A stretch of DNA of 64,000 nt from Siderastrea siderea (GCA_964030785.1 OZ034972.1:18885683-18949682), one strand, 5' to 3'. Positions 44,815 to 55,505 are shown, numbered from the stretch's first letter. Notes: generated by a model not told the origin, from the letters alone. Numbers and translations: made by a program.

Positions 44815-46142
44815 CTAAATGATACTCTGTGGGGGTGGTGACGGAAGAGGGCTAATGTTATGACGTTGATTTTCTTGGCTTTCGCGGGAAAAGGAAAAGA
44901 ATACTAAGACGACCGCAGGGGACATGGCTTGGTTATTGCAATGCACTTTGAAAAATGGTGGCCCGACCGATTGTTGTATGCAACGATTTTCGAAAGGGTT
45001 TGGACATTATACGGATCAAAATACGCAATTTAAAAGGTGAAAACGAATGGGAAAACTCTAGAAGCCTCGATTCAGATGGACTGGAAATTGGAGGGGTCAA
45101 AGCAACGAATTCATAGTTCCAGGACACAATATAGCATTTCCTCAACTGTCAGCAACTGAAAAATCGGCAACTAAAAAAAGTGGCATACATTTCAGGCCTT
45201 GAAGACTTCCTGAGGCCTTTTTAATCCTTTTCTGGATAAAACGGGAAAGTAAATTCCCGGAGTAAATTACACGCATGATAATGAATTTATTTGGTTACGA
45301 AACGTCTGTCATTATGTTCAGACAGATTATTCCAATTCACGCACTTGAAATCTACCTCATATAAAGAGGGATCAAAAACGCTATAACCTACACGGGGTAA
45401 ATTTCGTCACATCAAAACATTTAGCGGTGAAAACAAGCTTAGACTTAAACCCGGGGCGTTTAGTTGGGGATCTTTCGACAAGTAGTCAAGCAGATATACA
45501 GGTAACCCAATTTTATAAAACGCATCATATTTCTTACTGTATTATAAAATACTGAAAATGTAAGGACTTTAAGAGAATCCAGCTAGCAACTACGGTTTGG
45601 TTTGAAGTTTCTGCGAGTCTTCGTTTTGTTATGTATATTTTTTGCAATTTCGAAAACAGAAAAATGTCGAGAATTCATGTGAACTTACTGACTCACAAAT
45701 TAACTCCAGTTTGTAAGGGCCCGTCTTTGATAAACCTGATAAACCGCAAAAAGTGAAAGTTCGGATTATTTTGTTACCAAAGAGAACTTTTATCAGTTGA
45801 GTGTTGACGATTTTACACTACTAATTGACTTCTCCATCTCACAGTTTCTATTCATTAATCATGTTATTATTGATCGGAATCCTTTAGTCAAATCACAGGA
45901 AAACCTACGTTTAACTGTAAAATCTCTTCCAGAAATACTCTGTTTTCCATACTCTGGAGGTTTTATCCTGTGCCTTCGTGAAGTGATCGGTCGAAAGTCG
46001 ATTCGTGATCGAGGAGTAAAAAATCGCAGGAAAATCCCCACACCCAGGGCAGTCTTATCCCAATATGGTAACTCCTACTCAGGAGGAAATTACCACTAAA
46101 AATATCAGAGATAAAAAGCAGGCTTAAGTTATTGTAACTTAC
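44553..46142 (-). other. Intron U0-m7 to U1-m1
   Basis: Apart from the (ATTG)n tract at 44783-44815 I see nothing recognisable in this 1.6-kb intron. Confidence 0.6.
44783..44815. repeat. (GATT)n microsatellite
   Basis: Eight tandem GATT/ATTG units. Confidence 0.95.
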
Positions 46143-46292
46143 CGTCACAATCTCGTCCATTTCCAGAGTATCCCTCCAGACATGTGCAGTAGTACGATCC
46201 TTTGGTGTTCGTACAATTAGCATCATCATGGCAAATGTGAGCCAAGTGCTGGTACTCAGAGGATAATCCACGAGGGATGCATTCATTGATAT
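46143..46292 (-). CDS. cbEGF exon U0-m7
   Basis: Encodes [19 protein letters not shown] and [12 protein letters not shown]. The tail and the donor side match U2-m7. Donor GTAAGT. Confidence 0.93.
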
Positions 46293-46800
46293 CTTGGGTG
46301 AGAAAAAAACATTTCAGCGGATCATAAGCAGAAGATTATCATACTACTACACCAGACATTACTGTACCACTGAGCTTATATTGTACAGTTACCGTTAACT
46401 GCCGCGTTTTTCTAGTATATAAAACCTCTGTTTATGCCTATGACATTTTTTTAAGAGTCTTACTCGATATGACACGTCCTGTGATTTTTTTTAATAGTGT
46501 TCCCCGATATAACGAGTTTGTGGGAAAACGACCAAAATCTTCATTATCTTCACTGGCTAATAATTATTTTGCTTTAAAAGTAAACAGCATTATTCTGCAC
46601 CACAGCCTTCGGTTTAAACGCAATTGCTATCCAGACGCTGTACAGATTTCAACCATTAAATCAAATGCATAATAAGGATTCTGCATGCACCTCTGTTAAT
46701 CTCTGTTACGCGCGCTTTCTAATTCAGTTGCGTGATGTCGTTTTTTGATGTTATTCGTTATTTAATAGTTTATTGATGACAACTTTCAGTCATTACATAC

Positions 46801-46950
46801 CAGCACACATTACTCCATCTCCAGAGTACCCCGTATGACACGTGCAGTAGAACGATCCTTTGGTGTTGGTACAGTTGGCATCAGCGTGACAGTTGTGAGC
46901 AAGATGAAGATATTCATCTGACATTTGATCAGGGAAACACTCATCCACAT
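46801..46950 (-). CDS. cbEGF exon U0-m6
   Basis: Encodes [19 protein letters not shown] and [13 protein letters not shown]. Donor GTATGT, acceptor TCAG. Confidence 0.93.
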
Positions 46951-48059
46951 CTGAAATCGGCAAGTTGAAGGGGTGTTATTAATACGATTAAGGCACGTAA
47001 TGATTTTATTAGGCGGCCGTCGTGCATATATGCACGTCGCGCCGACTCAAAATGGAAGTTGCATTCCTTTTGCATTCCTTTCGTCGTTCGTCGTCGTCCG
47101 TCACTGGAACTCAGTCCTCTTGGTGTCGCGCGGCAAACAGAGACAACTGCACATAAGGCTTACTGAACGAGAATTGAATGGTATTGCTGTTACAAATTTT
47201 CCATCTATGATCGCAGAAAATTTCAGGGAATTTATTGACGAACTACATTACAATTGCTACAGACGTGTTAAATCATGTTTTTAAACGGAATACGGTGACA
47301 CGTCGTGACAGTACACAAAGGGCTAATTGTGCCAAGCAGGTCACCGAAGGCCAATGTTAAAAGTCTGTTTTACTTCTTTTTCTCAAGTAGTGGTGGTTAC
47401 GAAAACATTAATGCTAGAGAGGAGTCTAATTACGTTGTTTTGAGTATTGCTGCGTGTTAAAGTTAAGCAAAGGTAAGCGTAAATGTTTATGTCGCTGTTT
47501 TTGAGGACATTTGGTTTGGTAAGGGTCATCGTTTACACAGGCTAGTGATTACTTAATTCCTTACATACTGGAAGGGCAAATTGTCCATAACAGGTCACCG
47601 AAAACCAAGAACTACTAAAGTTTTTGTTTTCCTTAGGAAAAGGGGAGGCGGGGGGGGGGGGGGGGAGAGACTATCGGCCGCCTGTTAATTCTTCAGAATT
47701 TCTTGTTTTCCTCTTGGTACGCTGCCTTACCAGGACAGAGCCCTCACCCATCTATCCGAGGTGCAGCCGTCCATAAGCTTCGCGATGTGCCATGAGTGAC
47801 GTATTTCTGGTAAAAACATAACCACTAGGAGGTTCTGTGCGAAAGCAAACACCTACGACCCAAATGGGCAAGGCCTAGCCAGTACAGTGATTTATCCATG
47901 TACATTTAGCTGGTGCAGGCTGAAGAAAATTTAGGTTCAGCAAAATGAAGTTTGATTCATCCAAACCTGCCCGATATGATGCCGATATGAAGTGTTAGGG
48001 GTTTATTAAATAGATATCTTAATAATCCCTGCACACAAATGAAATTAACTCATGCGCAC
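46951..48059 (-). other. Intron U0-m5 to U0-m6
   Basis: A poly-G run of 16 lies at 47650-47665. A plus-strand open frame of 103 codons at 46973-47284 has no recognisable domain. Nothing else is seen. Confidence 0.55.
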
Positions 48060-48209
48060 CATCACACGTGACTCCATCTCCAAAGTATCCCGTATGACAC
48101 GTGCAATAGAATGATCCTTTGGTGTTGGTACAGTTGGCATCAGCGTGACAATTGTGGGCAAGATGGATATATTCATCAGATATCTGATCAGAGAAACACT
48201 CGTCTACAT
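48060..48209 (-). CDS. cbEGF exon U0-m5
   Basis: Encodes DVDECFSDQISDEYIHLAH and [13 protein letters not shown]. The donor reads GGTGCGC, the weakest in the array, so this exon may be skipped or poorly spliced at times. Confidence 0.88.
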
Positions 48210-48639
48210 CTGAAAGTGAAAGGTGAAGGTGAAATAGTTAGAAATGCTCACCAGAACCAACGCATAATGCTAGTCAGACATACTATGGGGCTGTTTTCAT
48301 GAAGGCATTAAGTAGCCCACCTATCCATTTTATCTCTTATTTACCTTGATCACGTCAACATGACAGCTGGGGTACCATTTTGCTATGTAAACATTTCAAG
48401 GGGGGGGGGGGTAAGTAACCCACCTAGCCGTGGTCAGGTTCATCCCCGCCAAATTCCAACCTCAACAACATGGCTTCCCGTGGTTACAAACCTGGTGAGC
48501 TTTTTCGCCGAGGTCATCTTCCTAATGCCTCAACTCGCAATGACGACAGTTAATCGCGGGCTAAAAACAATTGTGATGAAAACGCAGAAATAAATGAAAG
48601 TAGCATCGAGTTTTAAAACGTTGGCAGGAAATCTCAAGC

Positions 48640-49430
48640 TTCGACTAACAACACTACTTCACCGAATCAGTCGACATCCACACTCATTCTCCACCCAAGA
48701 CTTCACGGTCCATTCTTGTTGGGAAAATTTCATTGTACAATTTTAGCCACTTCTGTTCTGTCCTCCCTGAAATTCTCCACATTCTACCTCCACAACGGGC
48801 AAGTCTTCTTCGAACGCACCGAAGTCGTGCAGTAGCAGCGTTGTTCTGTTGAGGTGCCTGAACAATAAATACTATCCTCCTTTGGCGAAGGCTTTCCATC
48901 GTTGAAAGAGGAAGCCACAGCACTGAAACATTTTCACAAAAGCATGCGCGCAGCTAGCGAGGGCAGAATGGCATTAACCGCCAAAACTCGACGTTCACCC
49001 GCCATTTTGTCAGTTTACGTGCGTAGCTACCACGCAATAGCTTCGAGAGACACTTGCCCGGCGGGGTTGTCGATTGCATGTAAGGCGGGCTTTTTTCGAC
49101 CACTGCTAGGCCGGTTATCTCACCTACCCGAGGTCCCCAGCCTCCCTGTAAACAGGCCCTAAGTATCCGATTGGCACATAAAACCGCAGTAACGGTTGAG
49201 TAAACAACTGGGATGCGTGATCTTTGTTTTTAGGCGCTGTTACATAAAGTAATGTTTCCAGCAACTTGCAACGCATTGCCGTTGCAAGAGACGTTGCAGA
49301 CGAAATTGCGTGGGTAATACCCCCGGCCTCTTTGCAACTTGTCTCACAACAAAAAATTACGTTGGCAGAGGGCCTCAGAATTTTGGGAGATGGTGGATAC
49401 TTGCTGCTTGCAATTTGAGGCAAGAGTTTG
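48640..49430 (-). pseudogene. Possible Harbinger-type transposon remnant
   Basis: The minus-strand frame at 48684-48923 contains RRLARCGGRMWRISGRTEQK followed by WLKLYNEIF, which recalls the RRFWVRPGR…WW segment at the N-terminus of Harbinger transposases. Further right, GCAAC-rich palindromic sequence (49255-49350) looks like the element's tail. No DDE motif is left. Identification is tentative. Confidence 0.35.
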
Positions 49431-49447
49431 ACCATTAATTTACCTAC

Positions 49448-49570
49448 CTACACACGTGACTCCATGTCCAGAGTATCCCGTATGACACGTGCAGTAGAAA
49501 GATCCTTTGGTGTTGGTACAGTTAGCATCAGCGTGACAGTTGTCAACGACTGTGCCACACTCTTGAATAT
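49448..49570 (-). CDS. cbEGF exon U0-m4 (first amplified repeat)
   Basis: Encodes [18 protein letters not shown] and HTGYSGHGVTCVG. GHG replaces GDG. It is the N-terminal start of the amplified array. Donor GTAGGT. Confidence 0.92.
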   Translation of the reverse strand: MFKSVAQSLTTVTLMLTVPTPKDLSTARVIRDTLDMESRV

Positions 49571-49921
49571 CTGAAGGTAAAGGAAAGTAGGAAAGAAAAC
49601 AGGGCTTTTGATCGTCAGGGGTAACCAGAAGACTTACCTAGGCCTGTTCCTGTCTTTTAGGAACCGAAAGAAACTAATTATAACTTTAGAGAACTTGCCG
49701 AACTAGTGATGCAGAAACGTTGCCTGAAATTCAGGTTGCATGAGGACAGTAAAACTCGAAAATGATCACCATTTCCTTAGTTCAACGTTTTCTAAAGTGC
49801 CAATTAAGTTTCAAGAAATGCACTTGTAAATCATGATGGTATCTGCAACCTTGGCAACATTTACGTTGTATATTTTGTGCTTATGTCTTGTCTGTTCTTG
49901 TCTTGTCTTCAGTTGCAAACT

Positions 49922-49931
49922 GGATCAGGAG
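49922..49931 (-). promoter_or_regulatory. Conserved intronic GGATCAGGAG motif (U0, orphan)
   Basis: The decamer lies upstream of m4 in transcription order as in all units, although U0 has no m3 exon. It is therefore a relic showing that U0 once had the preceding exon. Confidence 0.45.
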
Positions 49932-50224
49932 CTAACGCAGCTATAAGCAGAAACCGAAGAGCGAAGGCAGTACAGCGAAAGACAAGCAGTGTATTTACCT
50001 TACTCTTGGCTATGTCGTTCACAGACGAATGAATAGAATACAACCAGCAATGGTGTATTCACCACAGATGATGTGTGCTACGATTTAGAGATATGTTGAA
50101 CATCTTTTGCAAGAGAGCAAACCCTCGTTGTTAGCATGTTAATAGTTACGTTATTTAATGGCGGCATGAAAGAAGAAAAGAAGGCACCTTTTATTGAACA
50201 TAATGAATAATAAATGTTGTTGTA

Positions 50225-50360
50225 ACACAGCAGTTAATGGATAGAATGTTCAGTTTGTCACAAAGGATAAAGAAAAACATCTGATTCCCCGACGGGGAAC
50301 CCATGACCTCCCGTACACTGGTCGGGCACCCTAACCACTAAGTTATTGGGAGACTCATGG
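50225..50360 (-). repeat. tRNA-derived SINE copy
   Basis: The minus strand reads TAACTTAGTGGTTAGGGTG (A box), GGTCATGGGTTCCCC (B box), then GGGGAATCAGATGTTTTTCT and GTGACAAACTGAACATTC. The last two parts are shared with 43600-43725. Confidence 0.65.
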
Positions 50361-51233
50361 AGAGTGAGGTCATATTTATTTGGTTTGTTGTGACACGCGT
50401 CCTGCATACTGCTGGGATCGTCGTGTGTTAAACTAAAAACGAAATAATAAGGAACGAAAGCACCGTGTGTAATAATAAAGAAACAAAGATTATTTCTCTA
50501 CCCTAGGTGATTTGTTTGATGTATTATTTTCAGTGACTTTAGTTCATGAATAATGTATACCTACCTCCCCTACCGCAACACATTCTATACATTATACCAA
50601 AAGCGAATGAATGTGATTCTTCTCCTTTACCTGGATGTATGTAGACCTATAAGGGATGAAAGAAAACAATTTCTTTATTTTATTCTGTTGGCCTCGGAAG
50701 TTCACAAATAAGGAATCAACAGCTTCGAAAATATGCGCCGTCAGATGACGTCACAATACGTATCTCGCCTTCAATGTTTCATGGATAGCTGAAATTATAA
50801 AATGTACAACAAAATACGTGCTTTGTGTTTCGTGAGATCGACTTCATCATTACACACCGCCATCAGTGAACGCGCCCTATGTCACGCGGCTATAGTTATA
50901 ACGCAACCAAGCATGCGCAAATCCTGGGATATTTGAAAACCAATTGAAAACCAAACAAACATTGATCACTGGGCAATATAATCACTTGAGAATTGTAAAA
51001 GAAAATTTGAAAAGTTAGTTGGGTTTCTTTAAAATACTCGCGTGCCTATAGAGTGTTTTTTTCACTCACGTGACCAGCAGCTATGGAAATTTATTGGATC
51101 AAAAGAAAGTGTTTACATAAGAAAAGACTTCAACTCCCAAAGGATTTAAAAATGTTCGGTGTGTAGCCAGGCATGTTAAAAACTGGTAAAAAAGAATTAA
51201 AAAGTTGACACTGGCTAAAAATAGTTATGGACG

Positions 51234-51261
51234 TTTCGGCCACTACTGTTGCCTTCCTCAG
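51234..51261 (-). ncRNA. Hammerhead-ribozyme-like core in Penelope arm
   Basis: Minus-strand CTGAGGA, AGGCAACAGTAGTGGCC (stem GGC/GCC) and GAAA. The mirrored copy is on the plus strand at 52116-52143. Stem III and cleavage site were not established. Confidence 0.45.
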
Positions 51262-51437
51262 CAAAGATAAAAATGCAAATGTCTAACGGCGTCCTACTTA
51301 GAATATGTAACCGATGTGTGATAAAAAAAAAATAAAAATAAAAAATAAAAAAAAAACAAAATAAAATAAAACAAAAATCTCACCTCGAAGGAACCTTTCT
51401 GAGTGCAACAATAGTCTCTAGAGTATTCTTAATGACT

Positions 51438-51947
51438 CTAAAAATTCTTAATGTTATTGTATACGTTTGGTAGCGCTATGTGTTCGTTTATAGTGTTCCT
51501 ATTTCGCACGGAATGCCAAGCTTCAAGAATTAGTCTTTGTCGCCACGCCAATGACCTGTCGACAATTTCAACGCTCTCCAAATCTATTTGATGACCGTTA
51601 AGCATATGGTGTTTGGCCAACAAAGAGTTTTCATCCAATGTTGCTATGGCCTTAGCGTGTTCTTTCACACGTGTTTTTAGCGCGCGTGATGTCTGACCAA
51701 CATAAACACAATCACAATCTTTACATTTGATCTTATACACGATTCCTCTGGAAGCCTCTTTCTCGATCTTGTCTTTTGGCTTTTTGAGTATGCTCGAGAT
51801 GGTGCGAATAGGTTTATGGGCGACCTTGATGTTGAAACCTCGAAGAACGTTTGCAACTCTTTCGGAAAATCCTTTGGCGTAGGGGAGGATAACAAAGCCA
51901 CGATGGTCGATACCATTTATTTCTTGTTGTCTACTCGCTAAAAACAC
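51438..51947 (-). CDS. GIY-YIG endonuclease domain of Penelope-like element (partial)
   Basis: This 169-codon frame has IVYKIKCKDCDC directly before VYVGQTSRALKTRVKEH, which is the GIY-YIG motif set of Penelope-like EN domains including the upstream Cys pair. HHMLNGHQIDLESVEIVD and EAWHSVRNRNTINEH follow as in complete elements. It is the C-terminal part of a larger RT-EN polyprotein whose RT portion is missing here. The frame is intact and uninterrupted, so the insertion is fairly recent, but without RT it is not autonomous. Its stop is at 51438. Confidence 0.85.
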   Translation of the reverse strand: MFLASRQQEINGIDHRGFVILPYAKGFSERVANVLRGFNIKVAHKPIRTISSILKKPKDKIEKEASRGIVYKIKCKDCDCVYVGQTSRALKTRVKEHAKAIATLDENSLLAKHHMLNGHQIDLESVEIVDRSLAWRQRLILEAWHSVRNRNTINEHIALPNVYNNIKNF

Positions 51948-52212
51948 GTGTGAAAGAACACGCTAAGGCCATAGCAACATTGGATAAAAACTCTTTGTTG
52001 GCCAAACACCATATGCTTAACGGTCAGTTCCTTCGAGGTGTGATTTTTTTTTTTATCACACATCGGTTACATATTCTAAGTAGGACGCCGTTAGACATTT
52101 GCATTTTTATCTTTGCTGAGGAAGGCAACAGTAGTGGCCGAAACGTCCATAACTATTTTTAGCCAGTGTCAACTTTTTAATTCTTTTTTACCAGTTTTTC
52201 CCAAAGGATTGG

Positions 52213-52305
52213 CTTGGTACACCAATATGGCCGCCGTTTCATTGTTTTTTGGTACACCAATATGGCCGCCGTTTCATTGTTTTTTGGTACACCAATATGG
52301 CCGTC
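52213..52305. repeat. 35-bp tandem repeat, about 2.6 units
   Basis: TTGGTACACCAATATGGCCG starts at 52214, 52249 and 52284. Units one and two are identical; the third is truncated after GGCCGTC. Confidence 0.92.
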
Positions 52306-52731
52306 TTCATATGAAAACGCTCTATGGAGCTCAACAATTATTTTGTTTGGTCAGATTGAAATTCTTTTATTTGACACCGATAACCTGAAGTTTATAACCT
52401 CTTTTACAGACACTCACCCTCTAAGGTGGGCACCTGCCTAACTGAACCATTTGCTGCAACTGCGTGGAAAACCTTCATTGTTGCATGATAAAAGTGGAGC
52501 TCGGAAATGTATACAACCGACCTAAAAACGTTTAGCAAACAGATGAGTTTGTGATTGTTAGCTCTAGACAGTATAAACAAAGTAAACGATAGCTTTCACG
52601 TCAAATTTTATGAAAACATCACTTACCTCCATTTGATGAAAACTCAACAGTAAACCTGCTAAAGAGGTTAGTATTACAGAACGAATGAATCAACGAACTG
52701 TTTAAAACTGATTGGGGTGATATGCGAGTAA

Positions 52732-52741
52732 CTCCTGATCC
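52732..52741 (+). promoter_or_regulatory. Inverted copy of the GGATCAGGAG intron motif
   Basis: CTCCTGATCC here is the exact reverse complement of the decamer found in the m3-m4 introns. It is the only copy in this orientation that I noticed. Confidence 0.3.
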
Positions 52742-52925
52742 ATATTGTGTTTGTTGCATAGGGCATTGTACACTTTCTTTCAATCGAGCATCAGCGCTTT
52801 AGAGAGCTCGAGATGCTTCATAGAGCTCGATTGATAAGTGCAAGGCAATGTCGTATTGCAACAAACGTTTGTTCTTAAAACCATGTAGTTTTTACTTTTA
52901 TGCATTGATCGTATGTATCTCTTAC

Positions 52926-53048
52926 CAGTACATGAAACTCCATTGCCAGTGTATCCAACATTACAAGTACAAAAATAAGACCCCTTGGTGTTAGTACAAT
53001 GTCCATTGTCATGGCAGTCGTGCAGATTAAGAGAGCATTCGTCTATAT
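52926..53048 (-). CDS. Divergent EGF exon 6 (last before the array)
   Basis: Encodes DIDECSLNLHDCHDNGHC, SYFCTC and NVGYTGNGVSCTG. It keeps the calcium-binding start but lacks the NC[ST] sequon. Donor GTAAGA. Confidence 0.93.
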
Positions 53049-53721
53049 CTGAAATTTAAAGCGAGACACGGTCATTATATTTTAGATTGCTGTACTAGTT
53101 CAACTTCATAGTAGTTTCAAGCTGCTAGTACAGCACCATGACATGTGTATAGCAGTCGTTCATTCATGTTCATGTATTTTAGGTACTGCTGAAGAAAAGA
53201 AAATTTGTTGATTTTTGTGTTGTAGGTAAACATCCAAAACTGAAGCAAGAGCAAGAGACTAGATAAATACATGAATCGTAACCAGAGTAACATTACAGAA
53301 CCCAGTTCCATGCACCACAGAAAGACGAGTACAACCAGTGTCCTGGTTTGGTAGCAGAGGACTTAATAGTTTCATAGACGGTTATAAGGTCAGTGTATAG
53401 ACAGCCCTGCGGAGAGCATCCCTCGAGGCATCAGATGTCCAACGAGAAACTGAGGTCCAACAAAGCAGTTTCTTTTCTGGTATGGTAAGACAGTATTTGC
53501 CTCGTAACAAGTATTGCTAGAATATGACACATTTTCCTTTAATGACCAGTTTCGTATAAATATTGGAATTTTTTATAAAACACAAAGCGGCAAGTTTCAT
53601 TTCACACCAGATAAATTGTTACGTCTATACAAGTAACACACGCATAAAGAAAAACTCTGGGTGTTTTTATATTACAATCAAAGACTATTTCAACTTGTGA
53701 GGGCAATTTCGTTTGCCTTAC
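53049..53721 (-). other. Intron
   Basis: I see no feature in this 673-base intron. Confidence 0.6.
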
Positions 53722-53844
53722 CTGTACACGTGACTCCATTGCCACTGTACCCTTGATTGCATCTGCAGTCAAAAGATCCTTTCGTGTTTGCACAAGTGGC
53801 ATCATCGTGACAGTTATCTGTTCCTCTAGTACATTCATCGATAT
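53722..53844 (-). CDS. Divergent EGF exon 5
   Basis: Encodes DIDECTRGTDNCHDDATC, SFDCRC and NQGYSGNGVTCTG. Its first part resembles the m1 class and could be near the origin of the amplified short repeats. Donor GTAAGG. Confidence 0.93.
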
Positions 53845-54153
53845 CTGCAATTATTAATACAGTCAGGATGCTGCAAATACTATATTAGCTTTAACTGCAT
53901 TATTTTATCAAACGTCGGGTGTAGCATGCATGCAAAACTTCATTGGTTCAACATGGATATCTGACATTTTTGTGCCCATGACTCTGTGGAACCACAGTAG
54001 TGTTGAGTTGTATTCCGTAAAGGAAAGTGAGTTGAAAGGTACCCTGCATCTCACTTTCCAGTTTTATTTTACCGATTACCCAAACTAAATCCTTGTGATT
54101 TTTATCTCTTGTGCTCTACTGTTTATACACGAACTCATTTGGTCAGTCATTAC

Positions 54154-54276
54154 CTGAACACAACACACCATTTCCGCTGTAGCCCACTTTGCACGCACAC
54201 CGGAAAGAGCCATCAGTGTTTATACACTTGCCATCCAAGTGACAATTATGAGTGTCTGTATCACATTCATTGATAT
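54154..54276 (-). CDS. Divergent EGF exon 4
   Basis: Encodes DINECDTDTHNCHLDGKC, NTDGSFRCAC and KVGYSGNGVLCSG. Donor GTAATG. Confidence 0.93.
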
Positions 54277-54357
54277 CTGAAGATAAAAACAGAGGGAAGA
54301 ATGAGTTATCTATTCCATCCCTCAACCTAAAACAATTCATCAACTTAGCGAGAATAC

Positions 54358-54492
54358 CTGTGCAGTTGACCCCATCTCCTGTGTAAACCGATACACATGT
54401 ACAGCGGAATGATCCGTGGGTATTGCTGCAAGTGGCGTTACGATGGCAGTTATGTTTGTGAGCCAAGTCAGTGGTCAAACACTCATCAATGT
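54358..54492 (-). CDS. Divergent EGF exon 3
   Basis: This 45-codon exon encodes DIDECLTTDLAHKHNCHRN and CVSVYTGDGVNCTG. An NAT sequon precedes its third cysteine. The LAHKHNC length is between the short and long array types. The intron to the next exon is 81 bases, tied for the shortest in the gene. Confidence 0.92.
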
Positions 54493-54921
54493 CTGAAATA
54501 TTTAAAACAACGATTCAATTAAGCTCATTCCTTCCTACGCTTTCCCTTTTAAAATTGTTGAATTGACGCGAGGTTTCTACAACTTAAATAAACCTGTAGA
54601 ATAAAATTGTTTGTAGCATAATCGATTGACGCAGCGCAGCTAGTTTTAAACCAGAGTTTGTTTGTCATCTGTTTGTGAACCTCATCATATCGAGGGAAAA
54701 TCTCACCTCGGCTACACTGTGGCCTTTTCTTAGACATATCAAGGAAATTTAAAGTTAAACTGGCATCTCTATATAAACACAATCTGTAAACACATTACAT
54801 TATTTTGTTTTCCGCTAGCTACACGTCTTCAAACGTAAGAGTTTATACGAAAGAAAGGTAAGAATTAATGTTTACATCATTGTAATAAAATGAAAAATAA
54901 TCAGTTAAAACATGTCCTCAC

Positions 54922-55044
54922 CGGTGCAGTTCGTCCCATCACCTAAAAATCCTCTCTTGCACTGGCACTCGAAGTGGGTTCTGGTATTGATACACAACGC
55001 ATCTTTATGGCAGTTATCAAGGTTCAAGTTGCACTCATCAAAAT
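54922..55044 (-). CDS. Divergent EGF exon 2
   Basis: Encodes DFDECNLNLDNCHKDALC, NTRTHFECQC and KRGFLGDGTNCTG. THFEC replaces the usual GSFxC. Donor GTGAGG. Confidence 0.9.
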
Positions 55045-55505
55045 CTGTTGAAAGAGGGACTCCACTTTCACTTGGAGACATTTTTGTTTTCTAAGGCACC
55101 AAAACGAGGAAACTGATGAATATTAACGAGACTACTGGTTTTCAAACCAAACCGATGAAATAACAGTTAGGACATTTTAAAGTTAAAGGTAAAAAGTCCT
55201 GCTTTCTGTTTGCCAGAACAGGATTTTCAAATTGCTTAGTCTGTACACACATCCCCATTTGCTAATCATTTTCACTTCTTTATGTAAACAGTATTAAACC
55301 AGCGGTGGCAGGAAGGTTGCTGGACATCCGATTGCGGTGCAAACTGCATTTAATTTAAAAATTGTTAAATAATCCACCGACTTATGTATTCCCATTTGCA
55401 GGCACGTTGTGTAATGTATACATGACCCCTTGGTCAAGTTTAAACAGATAAACTGAATCACATTTATATTCTGATTTAATAAAAGGTTAATAGTTTAATA
55501 ATTAC

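Larger units (their letters stand above)
51178..52197 (-). mobile_element. Penelope-like element, foldback arrangement with GIY-YIG ORF
   Basis: The GIY-YIG ORF (51438-51947) is bounded by inverted copies. Left 51178-51394 matches right 52026-52197 in reverse, and 51591-51683 matches 51938-52025 in reverse; the right arm lacks the stretch equivalent to about 51395-51590. Both arms carry a hammerhead-like CTGAGGA…GAAA core. This is how Penelope-like terminal repeats often look when partial copies insert head to head. The RT part is absent. Confidence 0.75.
49571..52925 (-). other. Large intron between divergent and amplified EGFs
   Basis: It contains the m3-m4 intron motif at 49922, a SINE, the Penelope-like element at 51178-52197, a 35-bp tandem repeat and an inverted copy of the intron motif at 52732. 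No m1, m2 or m3 exon is left for U0. Confidence 0.7.

Noticed and set aside
46973..47284. Plus-strand 103-codon open frame
   Set aside because: No domain, signal peptide or splice context; composition looks random and it lies in an intron on the opposite strand.
52213..52305. YY1-like or CArG-like site in the 35-bp tandem repeat
   Set aside because: CCAATATGGCCGCC resembles these motifs but does not match either consensus, and it is intronic repeat sequence.
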